Below, in pieces: positions 1 through 11,416 of a stretch of 64,000 nt of DNA. The position numbers and the translations under genes were made by a program. A model generated the notes under the pieces. The model had not been told where the DNA came from. It did no database searches and saw only the letters and a program-made list of their open reading frames with translations. This DNA is from Chlamydoabsidia padenii. Lineage: Eukaryota > Mucoromycota > Mucoromycetes > Mucorales > Cunninghamellaceae. The DNA is taken from NCBI GenBank assembly GCA_025330725.1, contig JAIWND010000002.1:1302001-1366000 (forward strand), given 5' to 3'. The number at the start of each line of letters is the position of its first letter. The first letter of the stretch is position 1.

Positions 1-3000
1 ATATTTCCGAGCTTCGGCTTTGTCACTTGATGATGCCGGCTATCTGTATTGATGACCAACTGATTGCTTTTGTTGTTACTTTTGATGTTGTCCGGGTGAT
101 CGCTGTTGTGATTGTTGTTGTTGTTGTTATTGTTGTTGATATTACTGGTGTTCATCATGTTGTTGATTTGAATATCACCAATAGCGTAATCCCGTTGATA
201 ACGCATGTCCACCAAATGATTCTGAAGTGATTTTAGCTGATCTTCATAGTTGATCCGCATTTGAGCATATTCGTCTTCTGATTTCTCCAATTGCCCAACG
301 AGTTCTTTTTTCACCAATAGATCCGCCTGTACTTGATGGAGCATCTTCAGCATGTCTTTACTTTGCCTTCGTCCAAGACTTTTCTTTCCATTATAGGCCA
401 TATTGTAGTAGGTAGAGGAGAGTCGAGATGTGGCGATAGAGTTGTCGGAATCATCCAATAATGAGTCTGTCCATGAGAGTGATTCACGTTTCGTCGAGTC
501 TGTGGTTGATTGTGTCTTCGGCTCGTCGGTCCATGCAGGGATTGCCTATATATAATAGAAAGAAGGTTGGTAAGAATGAATGAAGAAAAAAAAAAAAAAA
601 AAAAAAAGATGATTTTAAATCTTACCAGGATTTGTATATCATCGTCATTGTCACCATTATCATGTAATATCGAATCATGAGACATTGTGTTGGTACTGAC
701 AGGAGAGTCGGGAAGCATAGATGGTGGAGAAGACTGAGGTGTGGTCGATATATCCAGTTTGGTGGAATTGGGTTGAATCATAGAATCAACGGGGGAAGTA
801 TAAGCAGGTAACAAAGCGCCGTCATTCCCGATAGATTTATTATCATCCTGTTGTTTTGTTTCAAGCTTCACCTAAATAAAGAAAGAAAAAACAGAAGTTA
901 GGTCGATAATCATTATTATTATTGTTTACTTACCTCATTGTGAGACTTGATTGATTGATTATCATCCCGCAATTCTGTGAGTGTACTATCATTTGAGTCA
1001 CTGTCCAGGAAGCGCCACAGTTCGTCCAAGTCAGGTGGTGAGTTGGGTGCTGTCATAAATGAGGTATGTTTGCGTGCTGTTTTCATACGTTGCCCAATCG
1101 GGATAGAATGTTTCCGTTGCCTGATAGTACGCCGTCCACCTGTTGATAGTGATCCTGTTCGAGTACTTCTGTCCAAGGGAGTTCCACAGGCCGATAGATT
1201 AGGTTTGTTGCGTCGGTGTGTTGGGCTGTTACTACCAAATCGACCAGGAAGTGCCACAGAAACCGAGGGTTGGTGATGATGAGACTGGTATTGTTGTTGA
1301 CATTCGAGATGCACCAGGCGGTTATTTGCTTCAGCTAGTTCATACTTGAGATCTTGTATATGCTGCAGATATTCCATCGTTTGAGGCTGTGTTTCTAAAG
1401 GGTCATGAGTGCTGCTGTGTCGTAAAAGATCCCGTTCAGCTTGTAATTGCGCCACATCCTTCGCCATTGAGGTTGCATACATTTTAGCCCGAATCAATTC
1501 CGCTTCCATAAAGTGATACTCCCCATTTATATCATCATAATGCCGCCGTTGATGATGATGATGGTAATGACTTTGTTGTTGATGTTGTTGTTGCAGTAGG
1601 TTTGATAATTGCGTTTTCATTTTGATTAGTTGATTTTTCAAATAGACGACTTCTTCGGGGCCACTACCTTCATAGTCCACATTGATTTCCACCTGGTTTT
1701 GGATGTTTCGAGCACGATTTGCATATTTGAGAGTATTGAGAGTTTCCATATAATCCGAGGCACAAGGACTAACACATGCCAGCATCAAAGTATGACTGTT
1801 TCCACCAAGACTATCTTGAAGCAACCTTGTTAATTTGCTGTCACGGTAAGGTACATGAGGTGATTTTTTCGATTCATCGCCTAGAGCACTGATGACATTC
1901 CCAAGAGCTAAAAGTCCGGTGTTGATAGAGATACCTTCTTTTTGTCGATCACCAAATGCATTCGTTCGTTTCAGCTAGAGTAAAGTTTCATATTAATTAT
2001 TTTGGTAATCATTAATATTATGTCAAGTTTCAAGGGAAGTGTACTTACACGTTCAGATCCTGCCAAGTCAACAAAATGGAATTTGGACACCAGTCGTTTC
2101 AGAGATTGTTCATGTTCATCATTCAATGTGCCCAGTTCAGATATCTGTTGTTTAAGAGTGACCGAGAGTATAGCATGAGATCTTGAGGAGGAGGCATTCA
2201 TGGCAGTAGATCCGGTCGACCGAGACAAAGAGCCTTTTTTGACATGTCTAATAACAATAAAAAGTTCAAATTAGTCCGAGCCAAGGAGGAAGGAAAGTTA
2301 GATTATCGACTTGATACTTACTCTAGCAATTCTTGTTTGTTGGTTACTAGAATTTCATGTACGCCTGTCCAATAGATCTGACCATGAATATCTTCACGAA
2401 TAGCAGGTTGTTGTTTGCCATCATCCTTTTTAATTGGTGTCGGTGTTGTTTTAGTGGAAGAAGTTGTTGTTGTTGACGATTGTGTTGTAGTAGATAGAAG
2501 GTCGATGATTTCCTCATTATAGAGTTCCAGGTATGAGACGTAGACTTGATAAATGGTTTCCTTCTTCTTTTGTTCCAGTCGTTCAAATAGCGCCTTTGCA
2601 AATCGTTGTATAATACCTAAAAGACAAAAAAAGGTGTTAAAAATAAAGGCCCAGAACCTTATATATTATTCATTTGATCATTATTATGTTTCACCTTGAG
2701 ATTCAGAGTCAGGGAATGATTCCAAGCTGGTGCCGATACTATACGTTTTGCCTGACCCCGTTTGACTACAATATAATATAAAGAGTTGTGAGTTAATAAA
2801 GGTAAAAAGTATGCAATTTGTTTGCTTACCCATAGGCTAGTACAGTAGCGTTATTCCTATTATAAAAAAAATGAAAAAAAGAAGTGTTATATGAGTAAAA
2901 CAGTGTATGTGAGTCTATGAATCACTTACCCATCCAAAAAGCGGTCAAGCAAAGGAATGATACTAGTTGTAAAGACTTGATCTTGTTTGTCCTTTGGTGA

Positions 3001-3253
3001 GAAGACATGGTCAAAGGTAAATGCTTTATCGTTTCCAAGAATAACTTGAGGTTCATCTTTGGCGTAGTTGATGCAGTCAGAGGAGCCAGCAAGAGCCAGT
3101 TCTTTTTCTGACAAAGGACGTATTCGTAACGCTACCCTAAAGATAAAGAATCAAAACACGTATAAATGTTAGTAAAAGATATCATCCATCAATAATAAAT
3201 GTTCATGTAAGTGTTTTTGCTATAAAAGTATACCTAACTGCAGTTGTTTCCAT
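1..3253 (-). CDS. Kinesin-4 / chromokinesin-type motor, 3' end cut by window edge
   Basis: Microtubule motor. Nine exons can be joined (3234-3253, 2930-3136, 2830-2856, 2695-2765, 2322-2616, 2049-2247, 934-1974, 626-871, 1-545). The ATG at 3253 gives [15 protein letters not shown], the usual start of a motor head. The P-loop AYGQTGSGKT spans the 2830-2856/2695-2765 junction. Switch I is seen as [13 protein letters not shown] and switch II as VDLAGSERV, followed by a [16 protein letters not shown] stretch and a [16 protein letters not shown] neck region. The neck wording matches KIF4/KIF21-like kinesins (family knowledge), which bind chromatin or control microtubule plus ends. Behind the head come coiled-coil, Gln/His-rich and Ser-rich segments. 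The last visible exon is Asn-rich, runs off at base 1 and shows no stop. The 27-nt exon 2830-2856 is unusually small. The subfamily is inferred from the head and neck only. Confidence 0.9.
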
Positions 3254-3356
3254 TGACAAAAAGAAAAAGGACAACGAAATGAGAAGTGAATAATAGAAAG
3301 AGAGGGACGCAAAAACAGGGAGCGCGGCCATCAAAAAATATATAGTAGAGCGAAAT

Positions 3357-3370
3357 GGCGGGGTTTTAAT
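3357..3370 (-). promoter_or_regulatory. TTCAAATCCCG-like element upstream of kinesin
   Basis: Read on the minus strand this is ATTAAAACCCCGCC, about 104 bp upstream of the kinesin ATG. It is one of a recurrent set of similar sites near gene starts in this window. The promoter role is inferred. Confidence 0.45.
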
Positions 3371-4346
3371 AAGATGAAAAAAGTACCAAGTGTATGCATA
3401 TTTGCATGTATCAAATTTACAATCACCAAAGACTATGTTAGATCATTCATCCTTTATTTACAAAACCCAAATAACAATAGCTAAATAAGTAAATCCGAAA
3501 AAAAGTGCAGCGAGTTCTCTTAGCACACCAAATACGTTGGCATGTTTATATGCTGATACAGTACCTTCTGATGAAGGTTCCCATAGTGACCAAAAAGACA
3601 GCACACATGACTCGATTAAATAGTGCAAAGGATTAAGATCACATGTCTTTGTAACCTACCTCTTGCATTGAGAATACCATCACCATTTATCGCTTGAGCG
3701 ACCCCCACGTATTGTAAGCAACCAAGTGCATGAATGCTTCTGTTGTCATCAGTAGGGAAAAAAATCTAATCGTGCCAGAATAGTCTCTTCGCTTCGATTC
3801 CTTTCATAAAGATGACCCCGTCCAACGGAAAAGAGATCCAGAAAGTACCGGTGCATACTCGAAGAAGAAAAAATGTCAAAAAAAGGAAATGACTGAACTA
3901 TTACCCATGTGTTTGAAATCCCGCTCGGGGCCCCACCACGGAGAACCGGAAAGAGATGCATGTGGCTTGAAGCAATCATCAGTAGTTAAGTATACATATA
4001 ATAAACTACTGGTTTCAATTTGATGATGATACCCGATGAGAACCGTTCGCCTCGCATGAATGGCATTGTCTTTTTTTTCCCCTCCCCGCGCTATTATTGG
4101 CAATTCTAGACTCCTCTGCAAAAAAGTAACTCCGCTCTTGCCACCACCGAAAAAAAAAAAAAGTTGAGATGATGATGCATCCACATGGAGTAAATGTAGA
4201 ATGCATATTGTAGATGACAGTTCTGTCAAATCAAAGCAGATTTTGTCTTATACACTGCAAGTTGATTACTTTGTAGATGAACGGAGTGAAAAACTCCATC
4301 GAAAACCTTATCGGTTCTAACGGAAGCCTGGGAGAATCCATGTTAA

Positions 4347-4360
4347 TTTTCAAATCCCGC
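4347..4360 (+). promoter_or_regulatory. TTCAAATCCCGC element upstream of Prm10-like gene
   Basis: TTTTCAAATCCCGC lies about 154 bp upstream of the ATG at 4514, in gene orientation. It is a close match to the recurrent element. Function is inferred from recurrence and position. Confidence 0.5.
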
Positions 4361-4513
4361 TGCAAAATTCAAACCAATGAAAATCCTTCTTTCTTTCCGG
4401 CGATCCTTTTTGTTCTTGTGAAAAAAATTTTCCCTTCACTTCCTTTTTTATTCTTCTTCTTCTCTCCTTTTTTTTTTTTTTTTTATACAACTATTTGAAT
4501 TAAACTATTATCG

Positions 4514-5717
4514 ATGCTAGGCAATCGATTCCATGATGCTGGCACTCCTCCACCACTCAACTTACCTGGACTTGGCCGTTTAGGTGGTGACGATACCCCT
4601 TCCATTTTATCTGTGGCTAATGAAGTAGACGAGGATAACTTTTACGCCAACTCTTCCATACCCAACACTGTTTTCCCCACCAGCGCAGAAAAGACTCTAG
4701 GTGATGACGATACAACACTCTCAGCAGCTCCAGAACATCGTCGACCCAGTCATACTGATCAAGCTATTGAATTGGTGGAATCGGTCACGGGCAGTAACAA
4801 GTACAAGAAGAAACGGCGCCGACGAACGACTCGACCCAGTGTGCTTGCCAGCTTGTTGAAACTAGAAGGTGCAAGTGGTCGCTTTTCATCCGAACCATCG
4901 GAACAACAAGAAGGACAAGACTTGGCGGAAAAGAAAACCTTTACTACCCGACCTCCCTTTGTCAAACACCATTCTGCACGACCACTTCAACAACTGCGAT
5001 CAATTGCTTCTTCAAGGGCGCTACTTCAATCATTGGGACGATCGACACAATCAGCCAGGAACTCGGGTTACTTTGATGATATGGATAAAGCTGAATTAGG
5101 TGATTATGATCTCAACTCTGTGGCTCAACGGATGAAAATCACGGCGGAAATTGCTGATATCTTGGAACGACAGGACTTTATCATCAAGCTTGGGAAGAAT
5201 TTGGTTAGAACAGGGGCACCTACTCATCGTATTGTAAGTACTGTTTTGTTTATATATAGATTGGATGTAATCTAATAGACTTTTTTCTTGAAGGAAGCGG
5301 CAATGGAAAAGACGAGCAAAAAGTTGGAAATTGATGGTAGTTACTTTGTTTTGCCTGGGTTGATCATGGTCAGCTTTGGTGATGTCGAAACTCATACGTC
5401 TGAAACTCATTTGATCAAATGCTCAAAATCATTGGATATCTCTAAACTTGCTTTGGTCAATGAAATAGCTCATCAAGTCGCTAAAGGTCAAATCTGTATT
5501 ACCGATGCCTCAAAACAACTGGATGATATCAAGAATTCACCTCCTACATGGAATGTATGGATGACTTTGGTCGGCTATACCATCTCTTCTGCTTTTATTG
5601 CTCCTCTCTTCTTTGGTGGATCTTGGACTGATTGTTGGGTCAGTGCTCTTTTTGGTCTAGGTGGTATGTATGGGATATGGAGGTGGGATATGAAGGGAAA
5701 CTGGCTCATGATGTACT

Positions 5718-5768
<51 letters not shown>

Positions 5769-6636
5769 GGTGATAGTTGGCATTGCAACTTATATATCAG
5801 AAAGGATACCTATGTTTGGCAATGTATTTGAAATGGCTGTAACTATAGTCGTATCAATCATCACTTTGGCCCTGAATAATTATGTCTGTTACTCGGCGGT
5901 AGCATTATCAGCTGTGGTAGTGGCTTTACCTGGTTATGCATTGACATCGGCGGTGATGGAACTATCTGCCAAGAATCTATGTAGTGGTACTGTCCATCTG
6001 ATCCATGCCATCATGTATATATTGTTTCTTGCTTTTGGAATGGGCTATGGTAGCACGGTATGGTCATTAACTCATCCTGGCACAGCTATCAGATCAATGG
6101 ATACTTGTCATAACCCTGTCGATCCTTACTGGTACTTTCTTATTCTTCCTATGACTACATTGGGTATCTCTATCTGCTTTGGTGCCAACATTAGACAATA
6201 CCCTGCATTCACTTTGAACGCCGCCGTTGGTTTTGTGGTTTACTACTTTATGTCAAAGGTGGTGGGTCCTACTTCTGTCATCACATCAAGTGTTGGTGCC
6301 TTTGCTTTGGGATTGACTGGTAATATATATGGTAGAGTTACTAAACGATTGGCCTTTGTCCCTCTCATTGGTGGTATCATCATTTTGGTGCCTGGTAGTT
6401 TAGGTAAAGTACAGTATATGGATACATGAGTTGATGATGGATTTGTTAACGGTTTTTTGGTTTATATAGGTGTACGTGGTGCCGTCACCTTATTTGAAGA
6501 TGGATCTGAGAATGCAAATGGTATGTTCGCTTTCCAAATCATTGGCATCGCTCTGTCAATTACTTTGGGGTTATTTTTGGCCAATCTCTGTGTGTATCCT
6601 TCCGGTAGAAAACGCTCGGTCTTCTTGGGCTTTTAG
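4514..6636 (+). CDS. ThrE/Prm10-family multi-pass membrane protein
   Basis: Exons 4514-5233, 5294-5663, 5777-6403 and 6470-6636 join in frame. The first third (about 190 residues) is polar, Ser/Arg-rich and probably cytosolic. Next comes the DUF1212 (ThrE-like) soluble part, seen in DILERQDFIIKLGKNLVRTG and the conserved GAPTHRIE. About ten hydrophobic segments follow, ending with the family motif LVPGSLGVRGA split over the last intron. The family contains bacterial threonine/serine exporters and yeast pheromone-regulated Prm10; the substrate in fungi is unknown. Intron 5664-5776 carries a T45 run at 5721-5765. The last exon encodes a final hydrophobic helix and a basic tail. The family call is strong, the transport role is inference. 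Confidence 0.9.
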
Positions 6637-6975
6637 ATTATTACCTCATTACTTGTTTGCATAATACTTTTACCCCTCTACTGGGCTTTTATCTTTTGCC
6701 CTGTTGTATTATTATCCCTACTTTATATTTAGCATATAGAATAAAACTAGTAATCCCTAATAATCAGCAACATTTATCTTCATTCCTCTCTTATAGAATA
6801 AAAAAGTAGCATTGTATTAAACTTCAAAAACTAATAAACATTGTCATGATTATGTATAAATTCCTATGTTTGGGTCCATTAGTATAAAAGGGTAGATACA
6901 CTGTTTTTTATTGAATTGTTTATAAAGGCGAAGGGGGGATAACATTAACATGTAATACTAAACTAGGTTCCTATT
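6637..6975. other. Convergent 3' intergenic region
   Basis: About 340 bp between two converging genes. It is AT-rich with several AATAAA-like signals (for example near 6730 and 6789) that can serve either transcript. No gene is seen. Confidence 0.5.
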
Positions 6976-8615
6976 CTATTTATCCTTTGGTTCAGAGAAG
7001 GCTGATTTACGTTCCGCCGCATTGATCAGATCCTTGGTGATTTGTTCTTTCATCGAGTGAGCATCATCGCCAGTAGGTGGAGTGGTAGATGAGTTGGCGG
7101 TAGGTCGTTTATTGATAGAGTTGTAAATGGTCAAAGCCTTTAAAGAAAAAAAGAAAAAGAAGAAGAGAATAGAGGATAAGTGTCAATCTTTTTTTTTATG
7201 AGAGGATCATTTACCTGAGTCACCATGGAGGCAGCATCATTAGCCGCTGCAGGAACAATCAAAGTAGTACCTTCCTTTGCCATTCGTCCAAAGGCTTCCA
7301 CATACTTTTCCGCTACAGCCATCGATACCGCATCATGACCATGTTGAAGTCCAATAGCCCTGGAGATATTTTCGATTCCACGAGAAGTTGCTTGGGCACG
7401 CAGAAGGATAGCTTCCGCTTCACCAGAGGCGAGATTGACTTGTTCAGCTTTTTCGGCTTCGGAGGCGAGGATGGTTGCTTGTTTTCGACCTTCGGCGACA
7501 TTGATGGCAGCTTGTCTGGCACCTTCAGATTCAAGAATTTGTGCTCGTTTGGTACGTTCGGCTGAGACTTGTTGATGCATCGATTCCACCACTTTGCTAG
7601 GAGGATGAATGTCACCTAAAAGAAGAAGGATGAAGAAAAGGTTAATGGGCAAGCCACTTCCCCCCCTCTTTTTTTTTTTTTTTTTTTTTTTTTTGGATGG
7701 TATTACTTACGGATTTCATAACGGAGACATCGAATACCCCAATCTTCAGCAGCAGAGTTGATGGCAAGGACAATATTCGAGTTCAAGTGAGCGCGTTCGG
7801 CCAATGTTTTGTCCAATGTCATTTGCCCGATTTCCGCACGCATAGTCGTTTGAGCTAGTTGAGTGATGGCAAATTCAGCATCTTCGACACCATAAGAAGC
7901 CTTGAATGGATCCACAATTCTAAAGTACAATACACCATCCAGTTCCAGAGTAACATTGTCTAAAGAAAAACAGGGTTCGTATAATATGATTAGACACCTA
8001 GTCGATCATAACGCCTCCCCGCCCCTAATTTTTTTTTTTTTTTTCAACGTACCTTGAGTAATGGCGCTTTGACTGGGTACTTCAATGGCTGTTTCCTTTA
8101 GACTTTTGACATATTTGATACGGTCGATTACAGGCACCAAGATATTTAACCCAGGGTCCAGCATTCGGTGAAATCGACCCATTCGTTCTACGATCCAAGC
8201 TTCTTGTTGAGGTACAAATTTCACTATCTATAACCATTAGAATAGTAATGATAAAAAAACAAGTTTAAAAAAGAAGTGGAGTTAGAGAGGAAGATAGGAA
8301 TGAGCATTTATAAAGGACTTACTGTATTGCGTGGCAAGGATTTTCGTTCAGTTCCCCAACTAGAACCAGAGGCAACCGGACTAGTACCATATTCGTAATC
8401 GTTATTGTATCCATAACCACCATAGAAGGCAATACGTTGATGAATAGCAGGAGTAAACTAAACAAATAAGAAAAAGAATTGAGTATTGAGTCGATTAGTA
8501 TATAAATGATAGTTTACATGTCTAGTACCTTTAAAGATTGGCGCCAAACACTTGAGGGCAGCATTGGCGACCGTTTGGTTACATTGAAGGCTGAGCGTTT
8601 CAAAAGACTATTCAT
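6976..8615 (-). CDS. Stomatin-like protein 2 (mitochondrial SPFH protein)
   Basis: Scaffold protein of the SPFH/band-7 family that organises inner-membrane lipids and protein complexes in mitochondria (family knowledge). Six exons: 8529-8615, 8323-8457, 8053-8227, 7711-7959, 7215-7615, 6976-7137. The N-terminus (MNSLLKRSAFNVTKRS...) is basic with no acids, as in a mitochondrial presequence. The SPFH core starts at VPQQEAWIVERMGRFHRMLD. It continues through VKSLKETAIEVPSQSAITQD and DPFKASYGVEDAEFAITQLA. The coiled-coil part contains EGARQAAINVAEGRKQ, followed by the SLP2-type tail QHGHDAVSMAVAEKYVEAFG. Length (about 400 residues) fits SLP2. The protein ends in a charged stretch before TAG at 6976-6978. 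Confidence 0.93.
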
Positions 8616-9195
8616 GGTGGTGGTATTTTGTTGACTATAGTGTGTTTAATTATTTAAGAGAAGGTTGAGGAAAAGAAAGAAAACAAAAGGGAAAGGAGTT
8701 GACCCCATTTTTATATTCTCTTCTATAATTCAAACCCCGTCCCACTTTGACTTTAATTTTGAGTCAACTGTATGATCCGAACTCCTTTACATTCGGAATC
8801 ATTGATTGACCACATAACTTTAATAGACAAGGTCCACGATTATATATTTATATATATATAGAAATGTGTTATGTTATGTTGTAGCATTAAAGTATAGTAG
8901 ACATAAGCATAATGAAACAAAGGATGGTCAATTAGGTAAAGTTCATGAGATCAGAGTGAACTCATTCATTATACATACTATCTAGTTGGGTTTATTATCT
9001 TTACTGTTACAATAAGCTTTATTAGGATTGATGTTGACTTGATTTTATTACAGTAAATAGGATATATCACATTCATTGTGATAAAAAGAGACAGTTGCAT
9101 GATTTCTAAATATTTAAACCCCGCGTGTATTTACAAAGATTTTCATTATAAATGTGTTTTGATAATTCTATTACTAGTAGTGTAATGTAAATGAG
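8616..9195. other. Intergenic: SLP2 promoter and 3' end of exonuclease gene
   Basis: About 580 bp, AT-rich. The only marked features are the TTCAAACCCCGT element at 8729-8740 and a TATATATATA run near 8850. No open frame of interest is seen. Confidence 0.45.
8729..8740 (+). promoter_or_regulatory. TTCAAATCCCG-like element upstream of SLP2
   Basis: TTCAAACCCCGT lies about 114 bp upstream of the SLP2 ATG, inverted relative to the gene. It belongs to the recurrent set. Function is inferred. Confidence 0.42.
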
Positions 9196-11162
9196 TTAAA
9201 GGGGTGGTGATAGTGTTGCATTTTCGGACAAGTGGATAGGTTGTAGTTTTGATTTCTCTAATTTGGTAACATCCATCAGTCGATGATAAATAGCGTAGGA
9301 AGCCTATTTGAAAAGTATTTAGTTAGATGGTGGGCCCACCCTTCTTTATTTTTCTACTTACATAAGCGTCTTTTGAGGCGTATCTTATTTGGTTTGAGGT
9401 GAGCTTGGCAGCATTCCAGTTCGACAACTGCACTTTCCCTTTAGTCATTTTCGATCCCAGCTAGATAAAAAAGAAAAAGAAAGAGATGAGTACCATTTCA
9501 TTACGATCCACAGTTTTTGACTTACAAAAACTCCAGTTAAAGTTTTGAGAGAGCCACCTTCATAGCGTCGTATTTTTGGTGACACTTCACGCGCCGTATC
9601 AGCCAAAGGTCTTAAATCCAAAAGTCCATCCGTCATGACATTGAAGTCGCGATGTAATTTGAGTCCATCGCCCTGTATATTGACACCTGTTTTATAGATA
9701 GACTTGTCTTCGAGAAATTTGGACAATCCGTCAGGTAACCCTAATAGAAAAAAAGGAGCAGGAAGATGTTATTTGATATAAGATTCATGGTTGGGGTGGG
9801 AGTTTTTCCTGTTTACCTTTTATTTGTGATAATTGAATCAATAGGATTTTGGACGCACCACAAATTTGAATCAGACCTGTTGGGTTTTCCGGAGCACCTT
9901 TGACCATAGTAGGTTTCCATTCCATATCAACACCAAAAACGGATTCTTGACTAAAAAAGAAGAAGAAGAATGAGATTAAAATGAGTATAAATGTATTTGT
10001 GATAATATTTCTACATTCTGATTACCTGATCATTGATGCCAAAATGTCATCCGCTTCCTTTTTTGATTGTGTGCATATGATTTGATAGCGACTGGGGACA
10101 TTGATTGGTGGTAATTTATCTATAAAGTTGTTTAAAAGCGATTTTGGTGATGATGATGATGCCTTCCTTCCTCCTACCGGCTTGGTTGTAATCTTCGTTT
10201 TCTTTGGTATCGTCTCTTGTTCACTTGTTCGTTTAGTCGTTGTTCCGGATACTTTTTTGATGGTGTGTATAATAGTTTGGTGTCCTGATTTCTTGCCCCC
10301 TTTGTCCATTGTTGTCGCTGCATGTTGCACCTTTTTCACTGTTTGTTGTTTTTTAAATTCTATGTCACGTCGTTTCTTTGATGACGTTGGTGATGCTGTC
10401 CCTTTTTCCTTTATTGTCTGCTTTACTGCTGTTATTGTTTGCTTGGATCCTTTTACCGACGGTGTTGATGTTCCTTTTTCCTTTGTTGCCTGCTTTGCTG
10501 CTGTCATGGTTGTCTGGGTAGTTGCTGTATTTTGCTGACTTGTTACTACTGTTGTCCGTTTTGATTCTGCTTGTTTTAAGAGTGCCAGAGTTTCTTCTTT
10601 CACGCCCGCTGCTGTTTGAGTTGTTCCCTCTTTGTTCTTTGGTTTTCTTTGGTGAGAGGTTGCTATTGTTGTCCGTTTTGATTCCGGTGCTTTTAATAAG
10701 AGTGCCAGAGTTGAAGTTACGTCGGGTGCTATAGGTTCAATCGTTCTGACCTGGATTTTCTTCAATTCCTTTTCCACTACCTTATGTGACTTGTCCCGAG
10801 GTGGTTTGGTTTTGGCGAGATACTTTGGGTCTGTATGTGTTATCGGCTGCCTTCAGCAAGAAGGGCACATCAATGATATAAATAAAAGAAAATGGTGAGT
10901 ACAAAAGATTAAACCCAATTTTAGGTCTATATTTTACCTACTTTGAATGCAGACCAGTCGAGGTATTGAAGGATCGAGATATGACAAGTACAGAGGGTCG
11001 TGAGTGGAATCGCCTGTCAAAGGAAGAAGCTGCCAATGTGTTGTTGTTGGTCAAGAGTAGATTGGTGTCCGTGAATCGTTTAGGTATGAATAATCTACCA
11101 CCATTCCGCATGGTAGTATGAGTATGTTGAGTGGAGAAACAGGTGCAGGATTTACGAATCAT
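9196..11162 (-). CDS. WRN/EXD2-type 3'-5' exonuclease (DEDDy)
   Basis: Six exons: 10942-11162, 10026-10850, 9817-9950, 9526-9740, 9362-9460, 9196-9303. The nuclease fold is in the last four. Exo I is FGVDMEWKP (acidic D and E), Exo II is GVNIQGDGLKLHRDF, and Exo III is YASKDAYASYAIYHRL, where Y-x3-D marks the DEDDy class. Such enzymes trim DNA or RNA from the 3' end. Exon 1 (MIRKSCTCFSTQHTHTTMRN...) is rich in Arg/Ser/Thr and low in acids, so a mitochondrial presequence is plausible, as for EXD2. Exon 2 encodes a Lys/Thr-rich, probably disordered linker with imperfect repeats around ALL(L)K-ESKRTT and KEKGT. There is no RecQ helicase part. The exon 1 join uses GTAGGT as donor, the only choice that keeps the frame open. 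Confidence 0.85.
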
Positions 11163-11225
11163 GATGAAAGGATAAAAAGGGGGAAAAGACAGTGAAGCAA
11201 AAAATTTTACTTTTATCCCGTCGAT

Positions 11226-11240
11226 GTCGGGAATTTAAAT
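11226..11240 (-). promoter_or_regulatory. TTCAAATCCCG-like element upstream of exonuclease gene
   Basis: The minus strand reads ATTTAAATTCCCGAC, about 64 bp upstream of the ATG at 11162 and in gene orientation. A second short CCCGTCGA lies beside it. Function is inferred. Confidence 0.42.
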
Positions 11241-11416
11241 TGACCTTCAAATAGAATGAATCATGCAATCGTTTTGACTGTTGTTCGTTCCAATACAAAC
11301 ATTTATTAATTAATGATTGACACACAGCATATGCGTATATAAATAGATTTATTAAGAAGTTGAATAATAGGATAAACTAGTAAAAATAATACAATCAGTC
11401 TACTGATACACCTAGA

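Larger units (their letters stand above)
3254..4513. other. Intergenic region between divergent kinesin and Prm10-like genes
   Basis: About 1.26 kb without a convincing gene. Open frames here (for example 3876-4229 minus) contain homopolymer-encoded Phe/Gly runs and no recognisable domain. Three copies of the recurrent TTCAAATCCCGC-like element lie at about 3357-3370, 3913-3925 and 4347-4360. The outer two are placed as promoter elements of the flanking genes. The middle one may mark an unannotated transcript. Confidence 0.5.

Noticed and set aside
3749..4229. Minus-strand frames of 76-117 residues
   Set aside because: Composition is driven by T/A runs, and there is no family resemblance and no intron pattern.
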